Origin: Girardinichthys multiradiatus
Lineage: Eukaryota > Chordata > Actinopteri > Cyprinodontiformes > Goodeidae
DNA length: 64,000 nt
Reading direction: 5' to 3'
Assembly (NCBI RefSeq): GCF_021462225.1
Contig: NC_061812.1
Coordinates: forward strand, 46,109,363-46,173,362
Of this stretch, positions 11,291-20,639 are shown piece by piece. A model generated the notes under the pieces. That model was given only the letters and a program-made list of their open reading frames with translations. It was not told where the DNA came from and searched no databases. The stretch's first letter is position 1. Each line of letters starts with the position of its first letter. Both the position numbers and the translations under genes were made by a program.

Positions 11291-12005
11291 GTCCAGTTGG
11301 ACAGTTTCCATGTTGTCCACATTGTCACCTCCTCTTTTAACTTCCTTTACCACGTCCTCTACAACCACCACTTAGTCTTTATAATTTGGGGCTACCTTGG
11401 TATTCTAAACTGGGATGGGTGGCGGTCCGCCCCCCTTTATTTGTTTTCAGTTAAGCTGAAAGTTTTTTTCTGTGCTTTTCTTAAGGCATCAGTATTATGG
11501 CTATGTCAGTTAAAGGCTGCTCTTATTGTTTTTCTTTTTTTAATTCATCTTTTTGTTTTAATCTGTTTATCAACTGTCTGCACTCAGGGACTGAGAGGTC
11601 CCCTTTGAAATTATAATCTGGCAAGGTTTTTTATTGTCTCTTGAATTTTTTGAATGCATAATCTCCAGTTTAAGATCCCCGTGTAGTTTTAGGATTTCAG
11701 TGATAATTAAGTTACCTGAAAATCCGTATTTGTATGCCATCGTGTACATATTTCTGTTAAATCAGAGCTTTTTCTCTGTCCCTTCCCCGTTGTTCTTTGT
11801 TATTTTTCTCTTTTTAGTTTTCATTATTTCTAATTTTAGATCCCCTTGTAATTTTAAGACATCCTTTGTATCTAATTTGCCCAAAAACCCATGTTTTTTA
11901 TTTTTTATTCCATCTATGACAGATCATACCTGCTCCTTTTACATAGTTCTCCATAAACTTTACCTCCCCTTCTAAGTCAATTAGTTTACTTTGTTTCTTC
12001 CCCAT
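11291..12005 (-). pseudogene. gag: ERV-B gag remnant
   Basis: The Met at 12005 begins MGKKQSK, with Gly at position 2 and a downstream basic residue, as in N-myristoylated retroviral matrix proteins that anchor gag to the plasma membrane. About 34 codons are open before the first stop; short gag-like pieces then alternate among frames with many stops to about 11290. No capsid major-homology region or zinc knuckle could be identified. It begins a little downstream of the leader shared with the copy at 59859-60548, which supports the assignment. Confidence 0.5.
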
Positions 12006-12351
12006 TATGTTTTATGTTAGTTTAATTGTAGTATAAATGTCCCAGATAAAAGGTCACTGGCATGAGACTTTAAGGAGAGGACATTAACACGCCCTTCTAC
12101 TGCGACTAATTCGCAGCGGTGTTAATTTTCTGGAATGAAATCCGACCTGAATCTCCAAAGTCACCAGTACGTAGTTTTAATCTGGGCAAAAGAAAACACA
12201 GGACTAGCAGAATCCTGCTGATTCTATTAAAATGCTTAGTCCTCCATACACACACAACACAGTCACACAGTTAGTTTCAGGTACCTTGTAATTTTTCTAA
12301 GTTAACTTGGTGTTATTTTATGAGCTCAATTTACTCCGTTCTTTTTACTTT

Positions 12352-12710
12352 TATAGCGCTTATTCTATTCCCTCGCAGGGGAATAACCCTTAGTCGTTTT
12401 ATTTGGCCCCCTTCTTGGCGGGGCCCTACCTTAATTTGTCACTATTCCTTTCACGGTGGAATAAAACCATAACAATGCAGCTTCCTTACCGGCGACGCAC
12501 TACCAACGACTGTTAAGTACTTTTCTTCTTTTATTTATATAGCGCTTACTCTATTCCCTCACAGGGGAATAATCCTCAGTCGTTTTCTTTAATCCCCTTC
12601 ACGGCGGGATATTACCAAATTTGTCACTATTCCTTTCACGGTGGAATAAAACCATCCGAATGCAGCGTCCTTACCGGCGATGCACTACCAACGACTGTTA
12701 AGTACTTTTC
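12352..12710. repeat. Tandem duplication of 185 bp in the ERV-B leader
   Basis: Copy 1 (12352-12536) and copy 2 (12537-12710) both begin TATAGCGCTTA and run through ATTCTATTCCCTC-like, TTTCACGGTGGAATAAAACCAT and TACCAACGACTGTTAAGTACTTTT blocks. The related plus-strand leader at 60130-60340 has one copy with similar CGCCG-AAGG spaced motifs. Confidence 0.8.
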
Positions 12711-12958
12711 CTATGAACTGTATTTTAAAACTGTCTCACCTCGGAGTTGACTTCTTGGTGACTCTCTGGACCCTGTGAGAGTCACCCCGCGCCGAGGAAG
12801 GCGATAACCCACTGGCCAGGTGTGAATTCACACACACCGGGACTTTCAGCCACTCCGGCTAATGGAGGCTGTGCAGCGGTGCTTCGCTCGACGTCAGGCT
12901 TCCCCCACGGATCCCAGAGTCCCTGTTAAAGCAAAGAGAAATAAGGTTATTGAATTAA

Positions 12959-12976
12959 TCCGGCTTCGAAGGACCA
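12959..12976 (-). other. ERV-B primer-binding site, tRNA-Tyr type, one extra base
   Basis: On the minus strand TGGTCCTTCGAAGCCGGA follows the 5' LTR by five bases. It is complementary to the tRNA-Tyr(GTA) 3' end with a single extra A. The relative at 59865 has the exact TGGTCCTTCGAGCCGGA. Confidence 0.75.
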
Positions 12977-12981
12977 ATAAA

Positions 12982-13247
12982 TGTTAGGTATTATTTAGTC
13001 AACTCAGAGGTAAGAACGATACAGTCAGAGTTACTTGCAGCAAGGGTAGCCCACTTTGCAGTGAAACTACAAAGCTTTTGACACCCTATCTCTTTATTTA
13101 TATGCACAGTTCAACAGACAGTTCAGGAGGCTGGTTCTCACGAAGATAACAATGATCTCACACACACAGGGAGGAAGGCATAGTGCAGGTGCCTTGCAAC
13201 ACAAAGTTTTTACATGAGTGATAACAAGTTTTTGCACCCATCCAACA
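12982..13247 (-). repeat. ERV-B 5' LTR
   Basis: 266 bp, TGTTGG...CCTAACA on the minus strand, substitution-free relative to the 3' LTR at 6469-6760. It lacks the GT/GAAAG stretch and has an extra GA. Confidence 0.9.
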
Positions 13248-13252
13248 CACAG

Positions 13253-13325
13253 TAATGTTAATAGCAGCAGAGCGCATACACTGAGGGCTGGAGGCAAAGG
13301 AGCGGCAATCCTGTCTGAGATGTCA
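13253..13325 (-). repeat. ERV-A 5' LTR, upstream part
   Basis: On the minus strand the block begins TGACATCTCAGACAGG immediately after the interrupted gypsy gag and ends at the ERV-B target duplication. It is the start of the LTR that resumes at 6468. Confidence 0.5.
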
Positions 13326-13871
13326 AATTCTCTGAGCCAGAGATTTCTCGCTGTGCCTGAGGGAGAAGGTTTTTCTGATAAGATCTCTAAACTCGGTTTG
13401 GGTGACAAAATGATTAGTTAACTCATCTATAAGGGTTTCTGTCCACCTTACAGCTTGTCCCCGCAAAAGCCCAATGATGTAGGCAGTCCGGCAGGCATCA
13501 TCTGGAAAGGAACTCTTAGCTTGTTGAAACACTAAAGTACATTGTAACAAAAAAACCTTACTTTTTTTTAGGTCCCCTGAAAAGAGTTCAGGTGTTGGAA
13601 GGGAAATACTCCGATAAACAGAGGGACCAGCAACAGGGTTAGGAACGGCAGGTGAAAGGGGAGCTTTGGGCTGACTAGGTACCCCCATAGAGAGCTGGTT
13701 TTGGATGGTCTGGATACTCTGGGAAATTTCCACCTGGGCTTGGTTCATGGAGGATTGTTCTAGCTCTAAGAACTGAAGGAAAGAATTATGTTGACCAAGT
13801 AAAATACCTTGCTGTGAGAGTATCTTCTGAAATTGTGCCACAGAGTCTGGATAGTCGGATTGCTCCGACAT
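13326..13871 (-). pseudogene. gag: Ty3/gypsy (sushi-like) gag, truncated
   Basis: From the Met at 13871 (MSEQSDYPDSVAQF) about 180 codons are open. The first 70 residues form a Gln-rich predicted coiled coil. A Pro-rich linker follows, then the capsid N-terminal segment LPTPELFSGDLKKSKVFLLQC with FPDDACRTAYIIGLLRGQAVRW, the hallmark of sushi-ichi/RTL-type gag. The frame ends where the ERV-A LTR starts, so the capsid C-terminus and zinc knuckle are missing. This sequence is older than ERV-A and is the deepest layer of the nest. Confidence 0.75.
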
Positions 13872-14608
13872 ATTTGGTTCTGAACCGGGAGACTCTTGAG
13901 CAGCACAACTCTGAGACAGGAAAGGTAAAGTTTATTGAAATAATGTTTTCTGGCTGTGTCGGTACACCATAGCTGTCTGATGTCAAGGGTTTACTGAGAG
14001 AGATATATGAGGATTATTAACCAGTAGATGGTTCGGAATGATGAAGAGGAATGAGTAAGGCTTACTTTATGATGGATGGCAAGACAGAGCAGGGTTTGTT
14101 GGTCCGATTACCACTCGAGTTGAGTAAACAATCCGACGCCTTCTCCTCCATGGTCTCAGCAGCTTTTGAAGCTCCTCAGTGATTGCTCGTGATGGAGAAC
14201 AGCTGTACAGCTGCACCTCCATGTCACACCCTGGTGGAGAAAATGAAGAACAACCACACAACACAAAAAACCTGCACCCAGCTCCGTGGCCTGACAATAC
14301 TACAAACATTAATGTGTGTATGGGGACTACCAGCGTGCTATGCCCAACCACGGTGCAGCAGAGCGAGCTGTGTAATAAAAACAGCAGATCTAAAGGTGGC
14401 TACCATCTTAACATTAGCAGAGCTTTACTATTAGCAGCCGAGATAAAGGGGAGACACTATTTTGTCATAATTATCAGGATCTGCCATTTGGGGTTTTTTG
14501 TTAGTTTCGAGAGGGTTTCGAGTGTGAACCGCCTCCAATTCCCGTTCCCGAGTTCCGAGAGAGGTTCGAGGGTGAACAGTCTCCATCTCCAGGGCTCCGT
14601 CACAGATA

Positions 14609-14797
14609 TCCAAGCCTTCAGAGCCCCAGCATGCTGCCAACCCTTCAGAGCCCCAGCATGCTGCCAAACCTTCAGAGCCCCAGCATGCTGCCAAGCTTCC
14701 ATAGACCCGGACTGCTCCCAAGCTTCCAGAGCCCCGGCCTGCTGCCAAGCTTCCACAGCCCCAGCCTGCAGCTAAGCCTCCAGGGCCGCAGCCTGCT
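14609..14797. repeat. 27-bp minisatellite x 7
   Basis: Units start at 14609, 14636, 14663, 14690, 14717, 14744 and 14771, of the form CCAAGCCTTCAGAGCCCCAG plus CATGCTG. Because 27 is a multiple of three, open frames appear on both strands. The plus frame reads as a nine-residue KPSEPQHAA-like repeat. Confidence 0.9.
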
Positions 14798-15175
14798 GCT
14801 AAGAATGACTTAAGACTCGACTTTGACTCCGACTCCAAGTCTCCAGACTTTCAACCATCAGACTTTCAGCCATCAGACTCTCAGCCATCAGACTCTCAAC
14901 CTGACTCCAAGCATCAAGACACTGCTACTGACTCTCCGACAGACTTTAAACCTGACTCTCGACCAGACTCCAGGCCTGAATCCAAGCCTGACTCCAAGCC
15001 TTCAGGGTTCCACCGAGGCCGACCTCCTGATGTGCCACCCCAAGGGTCCCCAACTCTGTGCGGCCGATCTCCAGACTGAGGGTCCTCAACTCTGCTCTGC
15101 CACCACAGACCTCGTGACCTCCTGCCCCGAGGGTCCTCTATGCTCTGTGGCAGACTTTTCCAATTTAATGCCATC
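14798..15175 (+). other. Low-complexity Pro/Asp/Ser coding-like tail following the minisatellite
   Basis: In frame with the nine-residue repeats, the plus strand reads DSDSKSPDFQPSD-like and KPDSRPDSRPESKPDS-like imperfect repeats, then GRPPDVPPQGS before a stop near 15079. Such Pro-rich tails occur in fish LTR-element polyproteins, but I cannot tie it to a specific gene. It ends at the junction with the LINE at 15176. Confidence 0.35.
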
Positions 15176-17012
15176 CAGGTTAAGTGATTGACTAAGCAGT
15201 TTCTTTTTTAAAGACTCCGGTCCAAAGACGACAACTTCTGTCTTGTCTGAATTTAGAACCAGAGAATTTACAGTCATCCAAGTTTTATGTCTTCAAGACA
15301 TGCTTGTAGTCTATCTAACTGGTTGGGCTCATCAGGATTCATAGATAAGTAAAGCTGAGTGTCATCAGCGTAACAGTGAAAATGTATTCTATGCTGCCTG
15401 ATAATTTTACCTATTGGAAGCATATATTTATAGTAAAGAGAATTGGCCCAAGTACTGAACCCTGTGGTACTCCACAATTAGTTTAAAGAAGATTTATCAT
15501 TTACATGAACAAACTTGAATCTGTCAGATAAATAAGATTTAAACCAGCCTAGCGCTGTTCCCCTGATCCCTACAGCATAGTCCAGCCTTTCTAAGAGAAT
15601 ATTGTGATCGACTGAATCAAATGCAGCACTGAGATCTAACAGGACAAGTACAGACACAAGTCCATTATCTGAGGCCATAAGAATATCATTAGTGACTTTC
15701 AGCAAAGCTGAGTGAAACTCTCCAAACAGGTCATTGCTGTGTAAATGCTAACACATTTGATTAGCAACTATTTTCTCAAGAAGTTTAGATAAGAATGGAA
15801 GATTGGATATAGATCTGTAATTTATTAAGTCATCTCGATCAAGCGAAGGTTTCTTAAGCAAAGGTTTAATTACAGCTACCTTAAAAGCTTGTGGTACATA
15901 TCCATTTACTAAGGAAAAATTAATCATATCTAAAATGGGGCTGGAAATCAGAGGGAACACTTCCTTAAATAGTTTGGTTGGGATTGGGTTGTTGAAGGTT
16001 TAGATGAAGCTAATATTTCTGATAACTCAGGAAGCTCCACAGGATCAAAGCAGTCCAAACACGAATCAGGTTCTACAGTTACTTCCAATGTTGTCTCACT
16101 TGCTGAGGATGAAGTAATCATCTTCGGGAGTATGTCAAATATTTTATTTTTGATAGAATCAATTTTATTTAAGAAGAATCTCATAAAGTCATGACTGCTG
16201 AGAGCTAAGGGAATGGATGGCTCAACAGAGCTATGACTCTGTGTAAGTTTAGCAACTGTACTAAAGAGAAACCTAGGATTATTCTTGTTCTCTTCTATTA
16301 ATGATGAGAAATAAGCTGTCCTAGCTTGGTGAAGTGTCTTTTTATACAACAGTAGGCTATTTTTCCAGATTAAATAGGAATCCTCTAGGTGTGTAGAGCG
16401 CCATTTTCTCTCCAATTTTCTAACATTGTGCTTTAAAATACGCAGCTCTGAATTAAACCAGGGATCTAGCCTCCTATGAATAATTACCTTCTTTTTCAAG
16501 GGGGCTGCATTGTCTAATGCTCCATGCAATGATGAAGTAATACTATGAACAAGAGAATCAATTTGTGAAGGGGAAGAAACAAAATTATTGCCCTCCACTG
16601 TTTTTTTCTATGATAATGAGGAAATCAAAAGTGGAACAGATTCTTTAAAGGTTGTTACAACATTGCCTGATAATGATCTACTATAATGAAAGTTTCTTTC
16701 AGGTGTGGAGTACTCGGTTAAATTAAACTCAAAGGTTATTAAGAAATGGTCAGACAGGACAGGGTTTTGAGAAAATTATGTCTTTACACTGAATGCCATA
16801 TGTCAGCACCAAGTTCAGAGAATGAAGACAAAGGTGGGTAGGTTTGAGTGTAAGATAGCATTAAAGGCTATGTTTAAGCTATCACTTTCAGTGTCAACAT
16901 GAATGTTAAAATCCCCCACTATAATAACCTTATCTGTATGTAACATTAAATCAGATAAAAGGTCTGAAAACTGATCTAAAGATTGAGAGTAAGGGCCTGG
17001 TGGACGGTACAA
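15176..17012 (-). pseudogene. LINE ORF2: endonuclease C-half and reverse transcriptase
   Basis: The frame opens inside the APE-type endonuclease (YRPPGPYS, then VIIVGDFNIHVD with catalytic-type Asp and Asn). A long open stretch (16598-15948) is the linker and RT N-domain. RT motif A is [17 protein letters not shown] (about 15650-15600), and motif C is YADDTQLYL (about 15370), with both catalytic aspartates present. Between them the VPQGS motif lies in another frame, showing a frameshift near 15480. Further stops lie near 15948 and 15750. It would have nicked target DNA and primed reverse transcription, but cannot be translated as one protein. Confidence 0.75.
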
Positions 17013-17072
17013 AACAACAAACAGAAGTGGTTTTTGTGCTTTGCAATTTGGATGAGTCTGAGCCCTGGGTTG

Positions 17073-17919
17073 TCAGAGGTTTGGAGAACTTATAAATTTG
17101 GCCAGATTTCTAGAAAGAAAAGCTGCTTCATCCAAAGTGGGATGGATGTCGTCTCTCCGGATCAGACCAGGTTTTCCCCAAAATGTTCGCCAATTATCAA
17201 TGTAGCCCACATTGTTTTCTGGACACCACCTAGATAGCCAGCGGTTGAATGACAGCATGCGGTTAAACATGTCATCACTGGTCAGATCGGGGAGGGGACC
17301 AGAGAAAATTACGGAGTCCGACATTGTTTTGGCAAACTTACACACCGAAGCAACACTAACTTTGGTGACCTCCAATTGACGTAACCAGGTGTCATTACCG
17401 CCAGCGTGAATTACAATCTTACTGTATTTACGCTTATCCTTAGCCAGCAGTTTCAGGTAGGATTTGATGTCGCCCGTTCTGGCCCCTGGCAGACATTTGA
17501 CTATGGTCGCTGGTGTCTCTAGTGCCACGTTTCTGACAATGGAGCTGCCAATTACCAGAGTTGGCTTCTCAGCGGCTGTGTCACTGAGCGGGGAAAATCT
17601 GTTGGCTGGGATCTAGGACTCTGCTTTCTACGTACTGTCACCCAGTCGGCCTGAGGCCCCGGCTGCGCGGGCTCTGCTGAAGGACTGCTACGGGGAGCTA
17701 CCTTCGGTGGCTCCGCGCTGGCTAAGGGGCCTCGGCTATCTGCTGGTTTTTCAACAGCGCCTCCAATTCCGACACCCTTGCCTCCAAAGCTACAAAAATG
17801 CTACACTTATTACACGTACCATTATCACTAAAGGACACAGAGGAGTAACTGAACATCTGACAGAGAAAGCAGGAGAGAGGAGGAGACTCAGAGAGAGAAA
17901 CAGCAGAACGGGTAGCCAT
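17073..17919 (-). pseudogene. LINE ORF1 with SGNH/GDSL esterase domain
   Basis: The N-terminal part (17919-17722) is Ser-rich with a CNKC pair and a short coiled coil (ALEARVSELEALLKNQQ). After a damaged linker the esterase appears: IGSSIVRN (nucleophile Ser block, about 17560-17535), HAGGNDTW (oxyanion Asn block, about 17410-17385) and RRDDIHPT (catalytic Asp/His block, about 17165-17145). Esterase ORF1 proteins are known in CR1 and L2 LINEs, including zebrafish L2; their role is thought to be in membrane or RNP handling. All catalytic blocks are present, but the N-terminal part and linker are not in one clean frame. Confidence 0.75.
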
Positions 17920-18362
17920 GTAGGAGCTAAAGCTAACGCTAAGCTAGTGACCCCTTACCACTACTAGAAAAAAACGTGTAAAACACGGAGAGTCCCCAAA
18001 TGTTAAATGCAGCAACAGAAAGTATGTGTTTTAACGTGCTTATGTATTAGAACAAGTAAGGGGTATCACAGTAGAGAGAAATCAAATCAAACGAGAGAGC
18101 CTTCACACACCAAACAATCCACCGAGTGCAAAAGCGAAAACAGCATATTAGTTTGGTTGTTTTCATTGTATCTTGCTTTGTCCTCCTGTTTACTCCCCAT
18201 GTTGCCATCCTGCTTCATGACCGAGTACTGAAGATTAATGTAAGTGTTGCTTACCTTTACTATTAAAAAGAGAAGAATCCTCTCAATATGGCAATGCTGC
18301 TTCAGAGTGTTCATCTGCATTATGGTCCAATACAAGCCAGCATTATGACAATAATCTGTCTC

Positions 18363-18777
18363 TGTCAGGTTTTGGGATTGACTTGTCTTTACCTTCTTTG
18401 CACTGCCATGTTCTTCACTTGCTTTATTTTTAGTTCATTCAAGTTTATTAGATTCTGTTGTTTAGGTTTTTTGTTGCTTCCCTGGATTCCTGTGTTATAT
18501 ACTCCTTATATATCTAGTCCCTCCTGTTCATGTTCTTTAGTTAGTCTCATTGTTTACTTGCTTCAGTTCATTTAGATGTTTTCTGCTTCCTCCCAGCACT
18601 GTGTGAATTAGTCACTCTTCCTCAGTAACTTTCTCCACCAGCTGCTCCTCTCCCTCATTACCTCCCCTAGTTTATTGGTCCATTCTCTTACCTTCCTCAG
18701 TATTTAGATCCCCTGGTTTTCTTTGCACATCACTGGTTTGTAGTGTTGATTTCCTGCTCCATGTGACCATTGTCTGC
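18363..18777 (+). repeat. LTR-like repeat fragment (TGTCAGG family)
   Basis: Begins TGTCAGGTTTTGGG and is T/C-rich like the LTR at 42667-43950 and the block at 56475-56972. The 3' end is cut off where the gypsy LTR begins at 18778. Confidence 0.3.
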
Positions 18778-19134
18778 TATGAATCAGAAAAAGGCGGACC
18801 CAAGATTCAGCCAGACACTACTGAGTACTGAAAGTTTAAAAGGTTTATTCAGCCACAGGAAAACGTCACACAGGTAACACTCCTCACAGCTTCCAGGAAT
18901 CACTGAGGCAGAAAGAGGGATTACTGACTTGTAGTCTCTCCAGATTTTGCAGGAATCAGAAAAGCCACTAACCTGCTTTTGTCTTGCGTGGAACTTGAAA
19001 CCCAGAGGGGAAACCTCAGTGGGCGGCAGGCGGTGATCTCCACAACACAGGTAAGAAGTGACTCCAGGCTGAATAATCCGAGGGCTAGGCTGGATCAATA
19101 ATCCAAGGACAGAAACAGGGTCAACGATCGGAAC
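18778..19134 (-). repeat. Gypsy LTR, 3' part, same family as 47238-47886
   Basis: The minus strand matches the LTR upstream of the gag at 47904 over its last ~300 bp, including GATCACCGCCTGCCGCCC, the GACGTTTTCCTGTGGCTG block and the end GATTCATAGCA. It retains AATAAA in GCTGAATAAACC, which the copy at 47.8 kb has lost. It also has about 50 bp (GAGAGACTACAAGTCAGTAA and neighbours) absent from the other copy. No gag follows, so it is a fragment. Confidence 0.7.
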
Positions 19135-19615
19135 AATCTCAGTTAAATGTTAAACTCACCTTCTGGCTCCCACGCTCCAGTTCACATGTTGGTCCTACAA
19201 AACCTCCACACAATATGACATATTTAGCATAGTTTCAAAGGACTATGCAGACATATCTTATGCAGGTTAGTGAGCAGAGATGAAAGGAAAACAACAATAA
19301 AACGTAATAAGCTCACGTTGCAGTAGAATTACTCTTTACCAGTCATCAACTTTACAAAACAAATTTGTAGCATTTGTCTCAGTGGCCTGTTTGCACTTGC
19401 GTTGTTACCCTAACCCTAACGCAAAATACAATGAAATAAACAATATATTGTTTATTAAACAAAACATTATTATTAAACAAATTATTGTTTTATCCTTAAA
19501 TAATTTTCTCTACCAAGACACAACTTCTTACTGTGAGCGTTCTGGTGAACAGTGGAGGGTTACATGGCAGTCGCTCTCGGTCTAGCAGCCGGGGTGGCCG
19601 ATGCCCAGTACTGGT
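19135..19615. other. No recognisable feature
   Basis: AT-rich sequence without a supported gene or repeat boundary. A short CCCTAACCCTAA block at about 19408-19420 is only two telomere-like units. Confidence 0.3.
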
Positions 19616-20242
19616 TGTTACGGTCCCTGGCCTCCAGGGGGACTCAAGAGCGACCTTACTTTTTTCTTGTGTGTTTCAGGTTTACCTTGCTGCCACAGGT
19701 GTGATGTATTGCAGCTCATCAGCCACTCCATATAGAGCTTCACCTCAGACGTGTCCCTTTCCCCTCTTTTCCTCTGGGCCTTGATCTGGTGTGATCTTGT
19801 TTGTGTGGTGTGCTTTGAAAAGCTGTAAAGCAGTTTTGTGTGGATACCTTGTCATTGGGTAACTGAAAAGTGAAGTTTTTTTTTTTTTGTTCTTCTCACA
19901 GTGGAAGGGGGTAGGGGTTCTCTGTCATTTTTGTTCTAACACTTTTTCTCCTGTTTTGTGGTCAGGCAGGGAGCTCAGCCTTTGTACTGTTAAGTTTACT
20001 CTTAGCTAAAGATATTTTGCTTTCATACTTAGGTGGGGGTTGTTTTGTTAATTATTTTGGCCTTGGAGACCCTGAAGCTTAAAGCTTCGATGTGTTTAAA
20101 TCTTGTATGTTTGTAATTTTACCATTTCAATATTGTAAAATGAATTGAATCTTCACTCACTGACATCAACTGCTTAAGGGGTTTTCCTTGTTTTATGTTA
20201 CACCCAGTGCCATGACTGAACTTCCTTAAGAGGGTTGTAACA
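19616..20242 (+). repeat. Probable solo LTR (TGTTACGG...TGTAACA)
   Basis: Ends are TGTTACGGTCCC and GGGTTGTAACA, an inverted TGTTA/TAACA pair typical of LTR termini. The flanks CTGGT (19611-19615) and CTTGT (20243-20247) match at 4 of 5 bases, as an aged target duplication. No coding sequence inside. Confidence 0.45.
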
Positions 20243-20299
20243 CTTGTGCACTCACATGGCTAGGTCGGAGATAATACTGATGTTGTGATTATTATTTTA

Positions 20300-20600
20300 A
20301 TCAGTCAGTCAGTTTCTATACCGTTTCTTCCATATTGGGTCGCGGGGAAGCTGCTGGTGCCAGCAGTCTACGGGCGAGAGGTGGGGTACAAACCTGGACA
20401 GGTCGCCAGTCCACCACAGGGCAACACACAAACATTTATGCACACAGTCATTCACACACTTAAAGGCATGTCTATGGACTGTGGGAGGAAGCCTGAGTAC
20501 CCGGTTAGAACCCATGCATGCATGGGAAGAGCATGCAAACTCCATGCAGAAAGACCCCTGGCCAGGAATCGAACCCAGGACCTTCTTGAGGCCTTCTTGT
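20300..20600 (-). repeat. tRNA-related SINE, minus strand
   Basis: The right end read on the minus strand contains GGTCCTGGGTTCGATTCCTG, a polymerase III B-box-like GGTTCGATTCC. It is followed by the conserved body with ACTCAGGCTTCCTCCCACAG and GGCGACCTGTCCAGG, and a tail near 20300. A truncated relative lies at 58055-58235. Confidence 0.65.
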
Positions 20601-20639
20601 TAATCGGTAATGTTATTATTTTAATAGTTTAAAATACCA

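Larger units (their letters stand above)
6469..13247 (-). mobile_element. ERV-B: gamma-type endogenous provirus, defective, with both LTRs
   Basis: The provirus is bounded by LTRs at 6469-6760 (3') and 12982-13247 (5'), with the 5-bp direct duplication CACAG at 6464-6468 and 13248-13252. In minus order it has a tRNA-Tyr-type primer site, a leader with a tandem duplication, a degraded gag starting at 12005, a 2.3-kb stretch without recognisable pol, the integrase C-terminus, env, and a polypurine tract. The two LTRs show no substitutions; they differ by a 2-bp and a 28-bp indel. Internal genes are nonetheless full of stops and frameshifts, so this copy was probably mobilised in trans. Related LTRs occur at 59514, 60559 and 63915. 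Confidence 0.85.
1..13325 (-). mobile_element. ERV-A: endogenous retrovirus-like LTR element, 5' part, carrying nested insertions
   Basis: Read on the minus strand, the order is 5' LTR (13325-13253, resuming at 6468-6158), a primer-binding site, a leader, gag, protease and the beginning of pol at the left edge. Reverse transcriptase and the 3' LTR lie outside the window. The LTR is split by the complete ERV-B provirus (6469-13247), and the leader holds a non-LTR element ending near 5945. The LTR start abuts a gypsy gag that stops abruptly at 13326, so ERV-A probably inserted into that gag. Class is uncertain: the gag is an LTR-element gag common in fish, and a retroviral or gypsy affiliation needs the missing RT. 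The order and nesting are seen directly; the target-site claim is inferred. Confidence 0.7.
15176..18240 (-). mobile_element. L2/CR1-group LINE with esterase ORF1, damaged
   Basis: Minus order: 5' UTR (about 18240-17920), ORF1 with an SGNH-type esterase (17919-17073), then ORF2 from the middle of the endonuclease through the reverse transcriptase (17012-15176). The 3' end (thumb, UTR, tail) is missing; the LINE stops at DGIKLE where foreign sequence begins. The first half of the endonuclease is also deleted. The copy at 57735-61385 belongs to the same family. Confidence 0.75.

Noticed and set aside
14609..14797. CRISPR-like array
   Set aside because: Units are contiguous with no unique spacers, and the genome is a vertebrate.
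14431..14838. Minus-strand 135-codon frame with Gly/Ala/Trp repeats
   Set aside because: Product of the 27-bp repeat, which keeps all frames open; the plus reading looks more protein-like.
19405..19422. Interstitial telomere repeat
   Set aside because: Only two CCCTAA units; the same holds for CCCTAACCCTAACC at about 41501-41514.
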